Source: Micromonospora sp. KC213 (GTDB lineage: Bacteria > Actinomycetota > Actinomycetes > Mycobacteriales > Micromonosporaceae). From it: a DNA stretch of 62,930 nucleotides. A program made the translations under genes and the position numbers. Of the stretch, positions 17,632 through 26,164 are shown piece by piece (position 1 is the first letter of the stretch; each line of letters opens with the position of its first letter). The notes under the pieces are model-generated. The model searched no databases. It saw only the letters and a program-made list of their open reading frames with translations, and was not told the origin of the DNA. The stretch spans positions 1 through 62,930 of the forward strand of contig NZ_SMKF01000015.1 of NCBI RefSeq assembly GCF_004348325.1, in the 5' to 3' direction.

Positions 17632-18951
17632 ATGACCTCCGACCCCAGACCGAAGGAACACAAGGCGCGGATTCTGGACCTGGTCCGGGAGTACCACGCA
17701 GCCGTCGACCATTCGACGTTCGTCCCGGGCGTCACGTCGCTGCTGGCCTCGGGCGCGGTGCTGGACGAGACGGACCGGGTCGCGCTCGTGGAGGCGGCCC
17801 TTGACCTGCGCATCGCGGCCGGAGTCAGCTCGCGGACGTTCGAGCGGGAGTTCGCGAAGCTGTTCGGGGTACGCAAGGCGCACCTGACGAACTCCGGATC
17901 GTCGGCGAACCTGCTCGCCCTCACCGCGCTGACCTCGCCGCAGCTGGAGGAGTACCGGCTGCGCCCCGGCGACGAGGTGATCACGGTGGCGGCCGGTTTC
18001 CCCACCACGGTGAACCCGATCATCCAGAACGGGCTTGTGCCGGTCTTCGTCGACGTGGATCTGATGACCTACAACACCACGCCGGAACGGGTTGCCGCCG
18101 CCGTCGGACCCCGTACCCGGGCCGTCATGATGGCGCACACCCTCGGCAACCCGTTCGCGGTGGCCGAGGTCGCTGAGATCGCCGAGGAGCACAACCTGTT
18201 CCTCATCGAGGACAACTGCGACGCGCTCGGCTCCACCTACCGGGGACGCCCCACCGGCTCGTTCGGCGACCTCGCCACGGTGAGCTTCTATCCGGCGCAC
18301 CACATCACCATGGGCGAGGGCGGTTGCGTCGTGACCGACAATCTGGCGCTGGCCCGGGTGGTGGAGTCGCTGCGGGACTGGGGTCGGGACTGCTGGTGCG
18401 AGCCCGGCGAGGACAACCGCTGCTTCAAGCGGTTCGACCAGCAGCTCGGCGACCTGCCGCACGGATACGACCACAAGTACGTGTTCTCGCACGTGGGCTA
18501 CAACCTGAAGTCGACCGATCTGCAGGCCGCGCTCGGGCTGAGCCAGCTGCGCCGGCTGCCGGACTTCGGCGCGGCACGGCGCCGCAACTGGCGACACCTG
18601 CACGAGGCGCTCCTTGACGTTCCCGGCCTGCTGCTGCCGGAGCCGACGCCGGAGAGCGATCCGAGCTGGTTCGGGTTCGTGATCACGGTGCTACCGGACG
18701 CCCCCTACACCCGCCGTGGGCTGGTCGATTTCCTGGAGGCCCGGCACATTTCGACCCGGCGCCTGTTCGGCGGCAACCTCCTGCGACACCCCGCTTACCT
18801 GGACCGCCCGCACCGCGTGAGCGGTCCACTGACCAACAGCGACGTCATCACCGAACACACGTTCTGGGTCGGCGTCTACCCCGGCCTGTCCGAGGACATG
18901 ATCGGCTACATCGCCGACTCGATCCGGGAGTACGCCCTCAAATCGTCGTGA
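17632..18951 (+). CDS. E1/SpnQ/RfbH-type sugar 3-dehydrase (PMP and [2Fe-2S])
   Basis: A 439-aa enzyme of the aminotransferase fold in which the PLP lysine is replaced by histidine (H223/H224 in [15 protein letters not shown]). The iron-sulphur motif C-X57-C-X1-C-X7-C is intact at C196, C254, C256 and C264. [15 protein letters not shown] is also characteristic. Such enzymes remove the C3 hydroxyl of a 4-keto sugar nucleotide using PMP and electrons from a reductase or ferredoxin. No E3-type reductase is seen in the window, as in the spinosyn cluster, where host proteins serve. It is the last gene of the operon and is followed by a strong hairpin. It makes a 2,3-dideoxygenated sugar likely. 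Confidence 0.92.
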   Translation: MTSDPRPKEHKARILDLVREYHAAVDHSTFVPGVTSLLASGAVLDETDRVALVEAALDLRIAAGVSSRTFEREFAKLFGVRKAHLTNSGSSANLLALTALTSPQLEEYRLRPGDEVITVAAGFPTTVNPIIQNGLVPVFVDVDLMTYNTTPERVAAAVGPRTRAVMMAHTLGNPFAVAEVAEIAEEHNLFLIEDNCDALGSTYRGRPTGSFGDLATVSFYPAHHITMGEGGCVVTDNLALARVVESLRDWGRDCWCEPGEDNRCFKRFDQQLGDLPHGYDHKYVFSHVGYNLKSTDLQAALGLSQLRRLPDFGAARRRNWRHLHEALLDVPGLLLPEPTPESDPSWFGFVITVLPDAPYTRRGLVDFLEARHISTRRLFGGNLLRHPAYLDRPHRVSGPLTNSDVITEHTFWVGVYPGLSEDMIGYIADSIREYALKSS

Positions 18952-18970
18952 CGGTGGCCCATACCGTGAT

Positions 18971-19019
18971 CGGGGCGGCCCGCACGCGCTTGTCGTGGAG
19001 CGGCGTGCGGACCGCCCCG
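18971..19019. terminator. Strong hairpin terminator between convergent operons
   Basis: CGGGGCGGCCCGCACGC (18971-18987) pairs with GCGTGCGGACCGCCCCG (19003-19019), 16 of 17 positions, around a 15-base loop. It lies directly after the E1-type gene and before the end of the opposing rmlA/rmlB operon. Confidence 0.75.
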
Positions 19020-19084
19020 ATGGCATGGGGTCAGCCCCTCGCACAACGCGCGGCGCGGCCGCCCGCCGAGATGCCGGCGGATCC

Positions 19085-19319
19085 TCCCATCGTTGGTGAG
19101 GGCCGGCCGTTGTTGCTGCACCGGGTGATCCACACGTCAAGGCCGTGAGCACCCCGGTAGGCCCGGGCGACGAGGTCCCCGCCGGCCTTCGTCGCCGCGT
19201 TACAGGGAGTCGGGCGGCAGTGGGGCGTCCTCGGTCCACGAACCTTGAACGATCGAACCGCAGGTTGCCGGCCTAGCTGAGCTTGTCCAGGACGGTCACG
19301 CGGTGACCAGGATGCTCAT
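19085..19319 (-). pseudogene. rmlB: Decayed dTDP-glucose 4,6-dehydratase (rmlB) fragment
   Basis: On the complement, an ATG at 19319 overlaps the rmlA stop (ATGA) and begins MSILVTA. Then, in shifting frames, come pieces typical of RmlB: VTVLDKLS-stop-AGNL (normally LDKLTYAGN), GSWTEDAPLPPDS, and NAATKAGGDLVARAYRGAHG then LDVWITRCSNN (normally TRCSNNYGP). An RmlB is about 330 residues; only about 75 remain, with at least two internal deletions, a premature stop and no intact NAD site (GGAGFIGS) or catalytic YxxxK (NAATK in place of YSASK). It cannot code for an active enzyme. Original operon order was rmlA-rmlB at the end of the polyketide operon. Confidence 0.85.
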
Positions 19320-20380
19320 GCCGGAACCTCCGCCTGGGTATCGTCTCCCAGGATGAGCCGGCGGTGCGTCGTGCGGCGGTCCGCGCGGACCTCCGCACGA
19401 CGGCCGATCAGAGAGTGCCGGAGCTGGTGCACCCCACGGACGGCCGCGCCGTCCAGGGTGATGCAGTCCTGCACCGTGCTGTCGCCGATGAAGCACTCCC
19501 GCCCGATCGCCACGTACGGCCCCACGCGACTGTTGTGTACGATCGCGCCGGCACCGACGATCACCGGGCCGATCAGGTGCGAATTGGTCACCCGGGCACC
19601 TTCCTGCACCACGACGCAGCCGTGGGTCCGGGTGGCGTCATCGACCTGCCCGTCCACCTCCGGTGACAGGCGGTCCAGCAGCACCCGGTTGCACTCGAGC
19701 AGGTCCTCCACCTGACCGGTGTCCTTCCAGTAGCCGTTGTAACGGTCGACGGTGACCGGGTGCCCGGTGGCGATCAGGTGTTGGATCGCGTCGGTGATTT
19801 CCAGTTCACCCCGGCGGCTCGGCTCGATCATCCGCACCGCCTGGTGGATCGCCGGCGTGAAGAAGTACGCTCCGGTGACCGCCAGATCGCTCCGCGGCTG
19901 CGCCGGCTTCTCCACCACCGCCTGCACCGTGCCGTCCGGGCCCACCTCCGCGACGCCGTAGCTGGTGGGATCGGATACCTTGGCGACCACGAGGTGCGCG
20001 TCCGGCCGCCGCTGGTGGAACGACGCGGCGGCGGCGCGCAGACCCTCGGCGAACACGTTGTCGCCGAGGTACATCACGAAGTCGTCGTCGCGCAGGAAGT
20101 CCGCGGCGAGGAGCACCGCGTGCGCGAGCCCGAGCGGCGCCTGCTGGGAGATGTAGGTCACGCGTAGGCCGAACTCCGAGCCGTCGCGGATCGCCTGCTC
20201 GATCTGCGCGGCGCGGTCGCCGACGACCAGTCCGACCTCACGGACGCCGAGGTCACGGATGTTTTCCAGGACGTGGCTGAGTACCGGTTTGTTGGCAACC
20301 GGTACCAGCTGCTTCGGTGTGGTGTAGGTGAAGGGCCGCAACCGCGTCCCCGCGCCACCGGAGAGAACCAGGGCCTTCAT
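19316..20380 (-). CDS. rmlA: Glucose-1-phosphate thymidylyltransferase, long form
   Basis: A 354-aa nucleotidyltransferase starting MKALVLSGGAGTRLRPFT, the signature nucleotide-binding loop, with PKQLVPVANKPVL, YLGDNVF and the C-terminal left-handed beta-helix repeats (IGPVIVGAGAIVHNSRVGPY and after). The long form with a C-terminal hexapeptide domain is the type commonly found in actinomycete deoxysugar clusters such as StrD. It makes dTDP-glucose, the entry to the sugar pathway. The gene is last-but-one on the polyketide operon, 67 bp after the SnoaL-like gene, and overlaps the dead rmlB. Confidence 0.93.
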   Translation of the reverse strand: MKALVLSGGAGTRLRPFTYTTPKQLVPVANKPVLSHVLENIRDLGVREVGLVVGDRAAQIEQAIRDGSEFGLRVTYISQQAPLGLAHAVLLAADFLRDDDFVMYLGDNVFAEGLRAAAASFHQRRPDAHLVVAKVSDPTSYGVAEVGPDGTVQAVVEKPAQPRSDLAVTGAYFFTPAIHQAVRMIEPSRRGELEITDAIQHLIATGHPVTVDRYNGYWKDTGQVEDLLECNRVLLDRLSPEVDGQVDDATRTHGCVVVQEGARVTNSHLIGPVIVGAGAIVHNSRVGPYVAIGRECFIGDSTVQDCITLDGAAVRGVHQLRHSLIGRRAEVRADRRTTHRRLILGDDTQAEVPA

Positions 20381-20447
20381 GCCTGAATGCTCGGCGCTGT
20401 CGGTAGAGCGACGGTCAAGCGAAAATGGCGTCCTCCTGTGGTGACGT

Positions 20448-20897
20448 TCAGGCACCGTCGACCCGCAGCAGCCGGTGCCGAACCAGCAGCCGCCCGTTCT
20501 CGCGGACCAGGAGGTCGCAACAGTCCACACTGGATACGATGCGCGGCTTGCCGTCGCGCGGGGTGGCCAACACCAGCGCGTAGTAGCGGACCTGCAGCGC
20601 GCCGTCCGGCCGGGCGCCGACGTCAAGCATGCCGACCCAGTGCCGGTACTGCTCCCCGGAGGCGGCCACCCGGTCCGCCCGCGCCCGCGCCGAAACCTGG
20701 ATCTCGTGCCGGCTGTGCAACGGCTCCATCCGGCTCGGCTCCTCAAACCGCGCGTCCTCGGTGAACGTCTGTGCCCACTGCTCCGCCAGGCCGTCGTCGA
20801 GCAGCCCCATGTGTCGGGCGTAGAACTGCTGGACCTCGATGTACTCCTCGGTTGTCGGCGTAGCGAGGCGAACCTCGCTCTGCGGCTGCGCGGTCAT
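20448..20897 (-). CDS. SnoaL-like (NTF2-fold) protein, first copy
   Basis: A 149-aa protein of the SnoaL_4/NTF2 fold: EYIEVQQFYARHMGLLDDG, EQWAQTFTEDARFEEP, then a beta sheet with RYYALVLATP and a final RHRLLRVDG. ActVI-ORFA, a small protein of the actinorhodin cluster, belongs to the same family; its role in pyran-ring tailoring is accessory. The ATG at 20897 has AGGAGAAGG upstream, so the longer form to 20948 was not used. Within the polyketide operon it follows the ActIV-like cyclase. A paralogue is at 37423. Catalytic residues are not evident, so enzyme versus accessory role is unclear. Confidence 0.75.
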   Translation of the reverse strand: MTAQPQSEVRLATPTTEEYIEVQQFYARHMGLLDDGLAEQWAQTFTEDARFEEPSRMEPLHSRHEIQVSARARADRVAASGEQYRHWVGMLDVGARPDGALQVRYYALVLATPRDGKPRIVSSVDCCDLLVRENGRLLVRHRLLRVDGA

Positions 20898-20997
20898 GTG
20901 CCCACCCTTCTCCTCATCATGTTCCGCTGTCGCGTATGGCAGATTCACTGTGGCCCGGTCAGCTCAGGCCGGGCTTGAGCGCCAGTCGACCGGGTGC

Positions 20998-21936
20998 TCA
21001 GGCATGGCAGGTGGGCAGTCGGCCGTGGAACTCGACCATCTCGGTGAAGCATGCGAGCACGTCCAGTTCCGCACCCGGAGCTGCGCCACGCTCCTCCGCG
21101 TACGCCCGGTGCAGGTTGGGCAGGATTCGTTCGGCGTCGATGAAAGCGGCGAACGCACCGAGATCCGCCGCACGCGCCGTCTCCAGCGGGCTCCGGCCCG
21201 CCGCCACGCCCGCTCGGGCCAGCCGCTTGATCCAGCGCAGGTACTCCTCCGCCTCGTCGAACAGTTCCGGTCCGCCGACCGGGCCGTGGCCGGGAACGAC
21301 GACACTCGGGCGCAGGGCGCGCAGACGCTCGATCGCCCGCAGCGACCCTTCGATCGAGCCCATCAGGCAGAACGGCGTCACGCCGCTCATCACGATGTCA
21401 CCGGCGAAGACGACCGAGCGGTCGGGTATCCAGACGACGGTGTCGGTGACCGTGTGCGCCGGACCGGGATGGATCAGTTCGAGCCGCAGCTCGCCGGCGT
21501 ACACGTCCATCCGATCCCGGTAGGTGACGGTGGGCGGGCGGAGGGTGACCTCGCCCCATCGCACGTTTGGCCACAGCCCCTGGAGACCCAGCCCTGCGAC
21601 GAGCATCTCGCGGCGAGCCGCCTCGTGCGCCACCACCGCCGCCGGCGGGCTGAAGACGAAGTTCCCGAAGGTGTGGTCGCCGTGGAAGTGCGTGTTGACG
21701 ACCACGGTCGGTGCGACGTCGGTCACCTCGGCGATCAGCGCGCGGAACAGCTCGGCTCGCCGCTCGGTCGCCGCGGTGTCGACCACGACGACGTCGTCGC
21801 CGTTGACCACGACGCCCGCGTTGTTGAGGCACCAGCCGCCGTCGGGTTGGAGGAACGCGTACACGCCGTCTTCGATCTCGTCCAGGTACGGTGCCGTGTC
21901 CCGGTCGTCGGGGAAGGCCATGAGCTGGGAGGTCAT
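20998..21936 (-). CDS. Metallo-beta-lactamase-fold polyketide cyclase (ActIV-like)
   Basis: A 312-aa protein with the zinc motif HFHGDH in NTHFHGDHTFGN, a second ligand His in LIHPGPAHTVTD, Asp in VFAGDIVMSG, and a final His in VVPGHGPV. In the actinorhodin pathway ActIV closes the second ring of the aromatised octaketide and releases it from the ACP; this protein has the same fold, length and genetic place, downstream of an ActVII-like aromatase. It should act in the cytosol on the ACP-bound bicyclic intermediate. A general hydrolase function is less likely given the operon. No clear ribosome site precedes ATG 21936. Confidence 0.85.
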   Translation of the reverse strand: MTSQLMAFPDDRDTAPYLDEIEDGVYAFLQPDGGWCLNNAGVVVNGDDVVVVDTAATERRAELFRALIAEVTDVAPTVVVNTHFHGDHTFGNFVFSPPAAVVAHEAARREMLVAGLGLQGLWPNVRWGEVTLRPPTVTYRDRMDVYAGELRLELIHPGPAHTVTDTVVWIPDRSVVFAGDIVMSGVTPFCLMGSIEGSLRAIERLRALRPSVVVPGHGPVGGPELFDEAEEYLRWIKRLARAGVAAGRSPLETARAADLGAFAAFIDAERILPNLHRAYAEERGAAPGAELDVLACFTEMVEFHGRLPTCHA

Positions 21937-22049
21937 GACGACAGCGTGGCCGGCACCGCTAAACGCCCGGTCGATCGCCAGTCGACCGTGGGCCGCTGGC
22001 GGGCCGGGACGGCGGGCCTACCGGCGGAAGCCCGCCGTCCCGGGCTTGG

Positions 22050-22985
22050 CTACCGACGCGCGTACTCGGCCGCGTGTTGCAAGGTGGCGAGGCTGTTGGT
22101 GCTCAGCGCGTTGCGGACATACCGCTTGGCGTCGTCGACACCGGCGTCGGGACCGAGGATCCGGGGTACGTTGTCCGGGTTGATCGCCACGGTGTGCCGG
22201 GAGGTGACCCGCACCCCGGAGTCAGTCTCCTCGAGCAACCAGTGGCCGGTGTGCAGGGTCATCAACGCAGGCAGCAAGGTCTGCTTGTAGACGATCCGCT
22301 GATACGGCTGGCAGACGCGTACGGAGCTGGTGGAGTGCACCGAGCCGTCCTTGGTCATGGTGTCCATCTCGAGGATCTGCAGCCCTTCGACGTCCTCCCG
22401 CAGGTTGACGCGGGCGACGTGCGGCAGCCGTTCGGCCCAGTGCTGCGCCTCGTTGAGGAAGTCGTAGACGTCCTTGGCCGACCCGGAGATGTGGACGGTG
22501 TCGTCAAAGCTGATCCGCAGCTCATCCGCCTCACCGGCCTCCGCGACCGCCTTCAGGGCGGCCAGCTCGGCGGTGCTGTTGCGATCCACTGCCCGGTCGA
22601 TCCAGGCGAGGCTCTGCGGGTCACCGTCCACCGCGGAGTAGTCGTGGAGGAGCAACACGCGGCATTCCCGGTCGCTGTGCGGCTCGATGACCCAGGCGCC
22701 ACCCATGCTCGCCACCGGCGCCTGGGAAACCTCCTGGCGGAAGTCGATGCGCATGCCGTCCGGGTCGAGCCGGCGCCGCGACGTCCAGGTCTTCGCGGTG
22801 TCGTTCGCGGTGGCCCAGATTCGGATGCGCTCCTCCAGACCATCCTGCTCCAGCTGCTCCGCGTGCACCGTGGGAGGAAAGATCAACGGCCACCTCGCGA
22901 CGTCCGCCAGTAGCCGGTAGACCTCCTCGCCGGGAGCAAGGACGATCGTCTCGTGCGTAGCCTCGCGGACCGCTCTCTGCGTCAT
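22050..22985 (-). CDS. Didomain polyketide aromatase/cyclase (ActVII-like), first copy
   Basis: A 311-aa protein of two tandem START/Bet v 1 (SRPBCC) domains, about residues 1-155 and 156-311. Conserved pieces include RWPLIFPPTVHAEQLEQDG in domain 1 and the matching QHWAERLPHVARVNLRED in domain 2. Such didomain enzymes aromatise the first ring (C7-C12) of C9-reduced polyketides. It lies 22 bp downstream of the ketoreductase and upstream of the ActIV-like cyclase, the order of steps in actinorhodin biosynthesis. A second, divergent copy is encoded at 43521-44450. Confidence 0.9.
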   Translation of the reverse strand: MTQRAVREATHETIVLAPGEEVYRLLADVARWPLIFPPTVHAEQLEQDGLEERIRIWATANDTAKTWTSRRRLDPDGMRIDFRQEVSQAPVASMGGAWVIEPHSDRECRVLLLHDYSAVDGDPQSLAWIDRAVDRNSTAELAALKAVAEAGEADELRISFDDTVHISGSAKDVYDFLNEAQHWAERLPHVARVNLREDVEGLQILEMDTMTKDGSVHSTSSVRVCQPYQRIVYKQTLLPALMTLHTGHWLLEETDSGVRVTSRHTVAINPDNVPRILGPDAGVDDAKRYVRNALSTNSLATLQHAAEYARR

Positions 22986-23007
22986 GACTGCCCTCGCTTC
23001 TCTCGTC

Positions 23008-23793
23008 TCAGTAGTTGCCCAGGCCGCCGCAGACGTTGATGGCCTGCGCGGTCACCGGCGCGGCGGCGTCGGAGAGCAGGTACTCGACCATGCCGGCGAC
23101 CTCCTCGGGCGTGGCGTAGCGTCCCAACGGAATTTTGGCCTGGAAGCGCTCCAGCACGTCCTCCTCGGAGATGTTCCAGACGCTGGCGTATCCCTGCCGA
23201 ACCCGCTTCGCCATCGGCGTCTCGACGTACCCCGGGCACACCGCGTTGACGGTGATGCCGGTCTTGGCCAGCTCGAGCCCGAGCGCCTTGGTGAAGCCCA
23301 CCACGCCGTGCTTGGAGGCCGAGTACGGTGCGCCCAGGACCACGCCCTGCTTGCCTCCGGTGGAGGCGATGTTGACGATGCGGCCTCGGCTCCTCTGCCG
23401 CATGCCGCCCGTGGTGAGCACCTCGCGGGTCATCAGGAAGACGCCGTTCAGGTTCGTGTTGATGACGTCGAACCACAGCTCGTCGCTGATCTCGGCAGTG
23501 ACCCCGCCCCCACTGCGCCCGGCATTGTTGACCAGGACGTCGATCGGCCCGTACCGGTCCACCGCGGCCTGCACGAAGCGCCGCACGGAAGCGGCATCGC
23601 GCACGTCGCACGGGGCGCCGTCCACCTCCGTGCCCTCCGCACGTAGCTGCTTGACGGTCAGCGCCACGTTGTCCGCGTCACGTGCGCAGATGAAGACGCG
23701 GTACCCCCGCTTGCCGAGCGCCGTGGCCACCGCCAGTCCGATGCCGCTGGTCGCCCCGGTGACCAGCGCCACCTGGCTCTGATGCTCGCTCAT
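23008..23793 (-). CDS. Polyketide C-9 ketoreductase (ActIII-like SDR)
   Basis: A 261-aa short-chain dehydrogenase. TGATSGIG is the NADPH-binding loop, NNAGRSGGG matches the ActIII signature after the NNAG motif, and Ser, Tyr and Lys of the catalytic set are in NIASTGGKQG and PYSASKHG. VCPGYVETPMA and the long insertion with NISEEDVLERFQAKIPLGRY are typical of type II PKS ketoreductases. It reduces the C9 carbonyl of the nascent octaketide on the ACP, setting first-ring geometry. It is placed between the biotin carboxylase and the aromatase in the operon. Confidence 0.93.
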   Translation of the reverse strand: MSEHQSQVALVTGATSGIGLAVATALGKRGYRVFICARDADNVALTVKQLRAEGTEVDGAPCDVRDAASVRRFVQAAVDRYGPIDVLVNNAGRSGGGVTAEISDELWFDVINTNLNGVFLMTREVLTTGGMRQRSRGRIVNIASTGGKQGVVLGAPYSASKHGVVGFTKALGLELAKTGITVNAVCPGYVETPMAKRVRQGYASVWNISEEDVLERFQAKIPLGRYATPEEVAGMVEYLLSDAAAPVTAQAINVCGGLGNY

Positions 23794-23833
23794 GGATCTC
23801 CCTCGGTCGTTGTGCTGACAAATCGAACGGGCG

Positions 23834-25189
23834 TTAGGCCTGACGGTCGGACAGGATCTGCTCCACGAGGCTGGTGCTGTGCCGCGCCGCGCGGAACAGC
23901 GGGTGCCGTACGACCGTGCGGAGGAACTCGGTGGTGGTGCAGACACCACGTCCGCTGACCCGGAACTCGCCCAACGCCCGGTCCATCCGGTCCAGCGCCT
24001 GCTCCCGGGTCGCTCCCCAGACCACGACCTTGGCCAGCAGCGGGTCGTACGCGGCCGGCACCCGGTAGCCGGGAAACCCGTGGGTGTCGACGCGGACGAA
24101 GGGGCCGCCCGGCGGCAGGAACTCTTCCAGCAGCCCCGGGGTGGGTACGAACTGGCGCTCCGGGTCCTCCACGTTGACCCGACACTCGATCGCGGTGCCG
24201 TGCGGCACCACGTCCTCCTGGCGCAGCTCCAACGGCTGCCCGGCGGCCACCCGGAACTGCTCCCGTACCAGGTCGATGCCGGTCACCATCTCGGTGACCG
24301 GGTGTTCCACCTGGATTCGGCAGTTGACCTCCATGAAATAGAACTCGTCGCCGTCGACCAGGAATTCGAACGTGCCCGCGCCGACGTATCCGGCAGCGGC
24401 CGCCCCGCGCACCGCCGCCTCCCCCATGCGCCGCAGGACCTGGGCGGACAGCCGCGGCGCGGGTGTCTCCTCGACCAGTTTCTGGTGACGGCGCTGCACC
24501 GTGCAGTCTCGGGTGCCGAGGTGGACGACGGAACCGTACTGGTCGGCGAGCACCTGCACCTCGACATGCCGGGCGTGCTCGAGGTAACGCTCCACGTAGA
24601 CCCGCGAGTCGCCGAAGATCGCCTGCGCCGTCGCCCGGGTTTCCTGGTATGCCCGCGCGAAGGCCGAAGAGTCGCGTACCACACGCATGCCGCGACCGCC
24701 ACCGCCCGCCGCCGCCTTGATGATCACGGGATAGCCGATCTTGTCGGCGAACCGCTGTGCCTCTGCTTCGGACGGGAGTGCCTCCAGGCTGCCCGGCAGC
24801 ATCGGCAGGTCCGCGCCGGCCATCATCGTCCGCGCTGCGGTCTTGTCACCGAGCGCGGCGATCACCGCGGCCGGCGCTCCGACGAACGTCAAGCCGTTGG
24901 CCTGGCACACCTCGGCAAAGTCCGGGTCCTCGGAGAGGAAGCCGTACCCGGGATGGACCGCGTCGGCACCGGACTGCAGGGCTGCCTCGACAATCGCCGG
25001 GATGTGCAGGTAGCTGCGCTTCGCCGGAGCCGGACCGATCTGTATCGCCTCGTCGGCGTAGCGCACCACGGCGGATTCGCGGTCGACCGTCGAGTGCACG
25101 GCGACCACCTGTATGCCCAGTTCGCGGCAGGTCCGCGCCACCCGGAGCGCGATCTCACCACGATTGGCGATCAACACCTTCCTGAACAA
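23834..25189 (-). CDS. Acetyl-CoA carboxylase biotin carboxylase subunit
   Basis: A 451-aa AccC-like protein. FRKVLIANRGEIALRVARTC is the family N-terminus; the ATP-grasp domain shows GGGGRGMRVV, and MEVNCRIQVEHPVTEMVTG is the catalytic region. It carboxylates biotin on the carrier protein using ATP and bicarbonate. A TTG at 25189 is chosen as start because GGGGAGGGAG lies just upstream and the protein then begins exactly like the family; a longer ATG form to 25243 is possible. With the carrier protein and the fused carboxyltransferase it makes a full cluster-borne acetyl-CoA carboxylase that should raise malonyl-CoA supply. Confidence 0.92.
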   Translation of the reverse strand: MFRKVLIANRGEIALRVARTCRELGIQVVAVHSTVDRESAVVRYADEAIQIGPAPAKRSYLHIPAIVEAALQSGADAVHPGYGFLSEDPDFAEVCQANGLTFVGAPAAVIAALGDKTAARTMMAGADLPMLPGSLEALPSEAEAQRFADKIGYPVIIKAAAGGGGRGMRVVRDSSAFARAYQETRATAQAIFGDSRVYVERYLEHARHVEVQVLADQYGSVVHLGTRDCTVQRRHQKLVEETPAPRLSAQVLRRMGEAAVRGAAAAGYVGAGTFEFLVDGDEFYFMEVNCRIQVEHPVTEMVTGIDLVREQFRVAAGQPLELRQEDVVPHGTAIECRVNVEDPERQFVPTPGLLEEFLPPGGPFVRVDTHGFPGYRVPAAYDPLLAKVVVWGATREQALDRMDRALGEFRVSGRGVCTTTEFLRTVVRHPLFRAARHSTSLVEQILSDRQA

Positions 25190-25250
25190 CCCAACTCCCT
25201 CCCCGCACGGCTGCGCCTCCTGCGCGCTGGACGCCCCGCGCACGGGCCGC

Positions 25251-25802
25251 TCACTCGTCGGCTGGTGCGATGGCGATCAGGGGCTCTCCGTACTCCACGG
25301 ACGCCCCGTTGTCGGTGAGGACCGCGGTGACCTGGCCGGCGACGTCGGCGTTGACGGGGATCATGAGCTTCATCGCCTCGACGATTCCCACCTGCTGGCC
25401 GGGCCGGACGGCGTCACCGACCTCCACGAACGGCGGCGCGCCGGGCTGCGGCGCACGGTAGAACACGCCGACGGTCGGCGCCACGACGTGATGTTTCCCG
25501 GCCGGCGCGGCATCACCGGCCGGCTGATCGGCCGCGGACGGCGCGCTGGCTGCGGACGCCGCCTCGGCGCTGACCGCACCGGGCACGGACGGCTGATCCC
25601 ACTCGATCTCCATGGAGACCTCGCCGGCTCGCAGCCGCAGCGCGTGCGGAGCATGTCCGAGTTCGGCGAGCAGCCGCATCGCGGTATGCCGGACCTGGTC
25701 CAGGGCGCGGCCCACCCCGTCATCCGTCAGAGCCGGTGTGGTGGCTCCGTTGACCAATGTGCGCGTCGGTTCCTCGACGGTGCCGTCGGGCGCCCGGCTC
25801 AT
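25251..25802 (-). CDS. Biotin carboxyl carrier protein (AccB-like)
   Basis: A 183-aa protein. The C-terminal 75 residues are a biotinyl domain with VEAMKLM, in which the Lys carries biotin, and a PTVGVFYRAPQPG start typical of AccB. A flexible Ala/Pro-rich linker (about 75-105) joins it to an N-terminal helical part. It shuttles carboxybiotin between the biotin carboxylase at 23834 and the carboxyltransferase at 31160. It lies between the ACP and biotin carboxylase genes in the polyketide operon. Confidence 0.92.
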   Translation of the reverse strand: MSRAPDGTVEEPTRTLVNGATTPALTDDGVGRALDQVRHTAMRLLAELGHAPHALRLRAGEVSMEIEWDQPSVPGAVSAEAASAASAPSAADQPAGDAAPAGKHHVVAPTVGVFYRAPQPGAPPFVEVGDAVRPGQQVGIVEAMKLMIPVNADVAGQVTAVLTDNGASVEYGEPLIAIAPADE

Positions 25803-25853
25803 CGCTGATCCACCTCCTGTCCGTCGGGCCCGGCCACGAGTACCGGGCGATGG

Positions 25854-26102
25854 CTACGCCCCGTTGATCACGGCGAGAAACGCGCGCGGCGTGGTCGCCG
25901 AGATCACCGTGTCGTCGTCGAGCTTCACCCCGTACTCCTGTTCGATCCGGCTGCTGGTCTCGAGCATCGCCAGGGAGTCGTAGCCCAGGTTGCTGAACTC
26001 GGTGTCGAGGATGTCGCCGTCGAGGTCGACCTGCTCGTCGGCGCCCGCGCACTCGCGCAGAACCCGGCGGAGATCGTCCAGGGTGACGGTGCGGTCGGTC
26101 AT
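25854..26102 (-). CDS. Type II polyketide acyl carrier protein
   Basis: An 82-aa acidic helical protein. The phosphopantetheine attachment Ser lies in NLGYDSLAMLETS, at about residue 43, and the surrounding residues match aromatic polyketide ACPs. It carries the growing chain for the ketosynthase pair. Position directly after the chain-length factor is the classic KS-CLF-ACP order. Confidence 0.95.
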   Translation of the reverse strand: MTDRTVTLDDLRRVLRECAGADEQVDLDGDILDTEFSNLGYDSLAMLETSSRIEQEYGVKLDDDTVISATTPRAFLAVINGA

Positions 26103-26164
26103 CGAATGCTCCCTTCGTCCTAGGTGTCCTGGTGGCTTCGCTGTACCGATCGGTGCCCGGGAGG

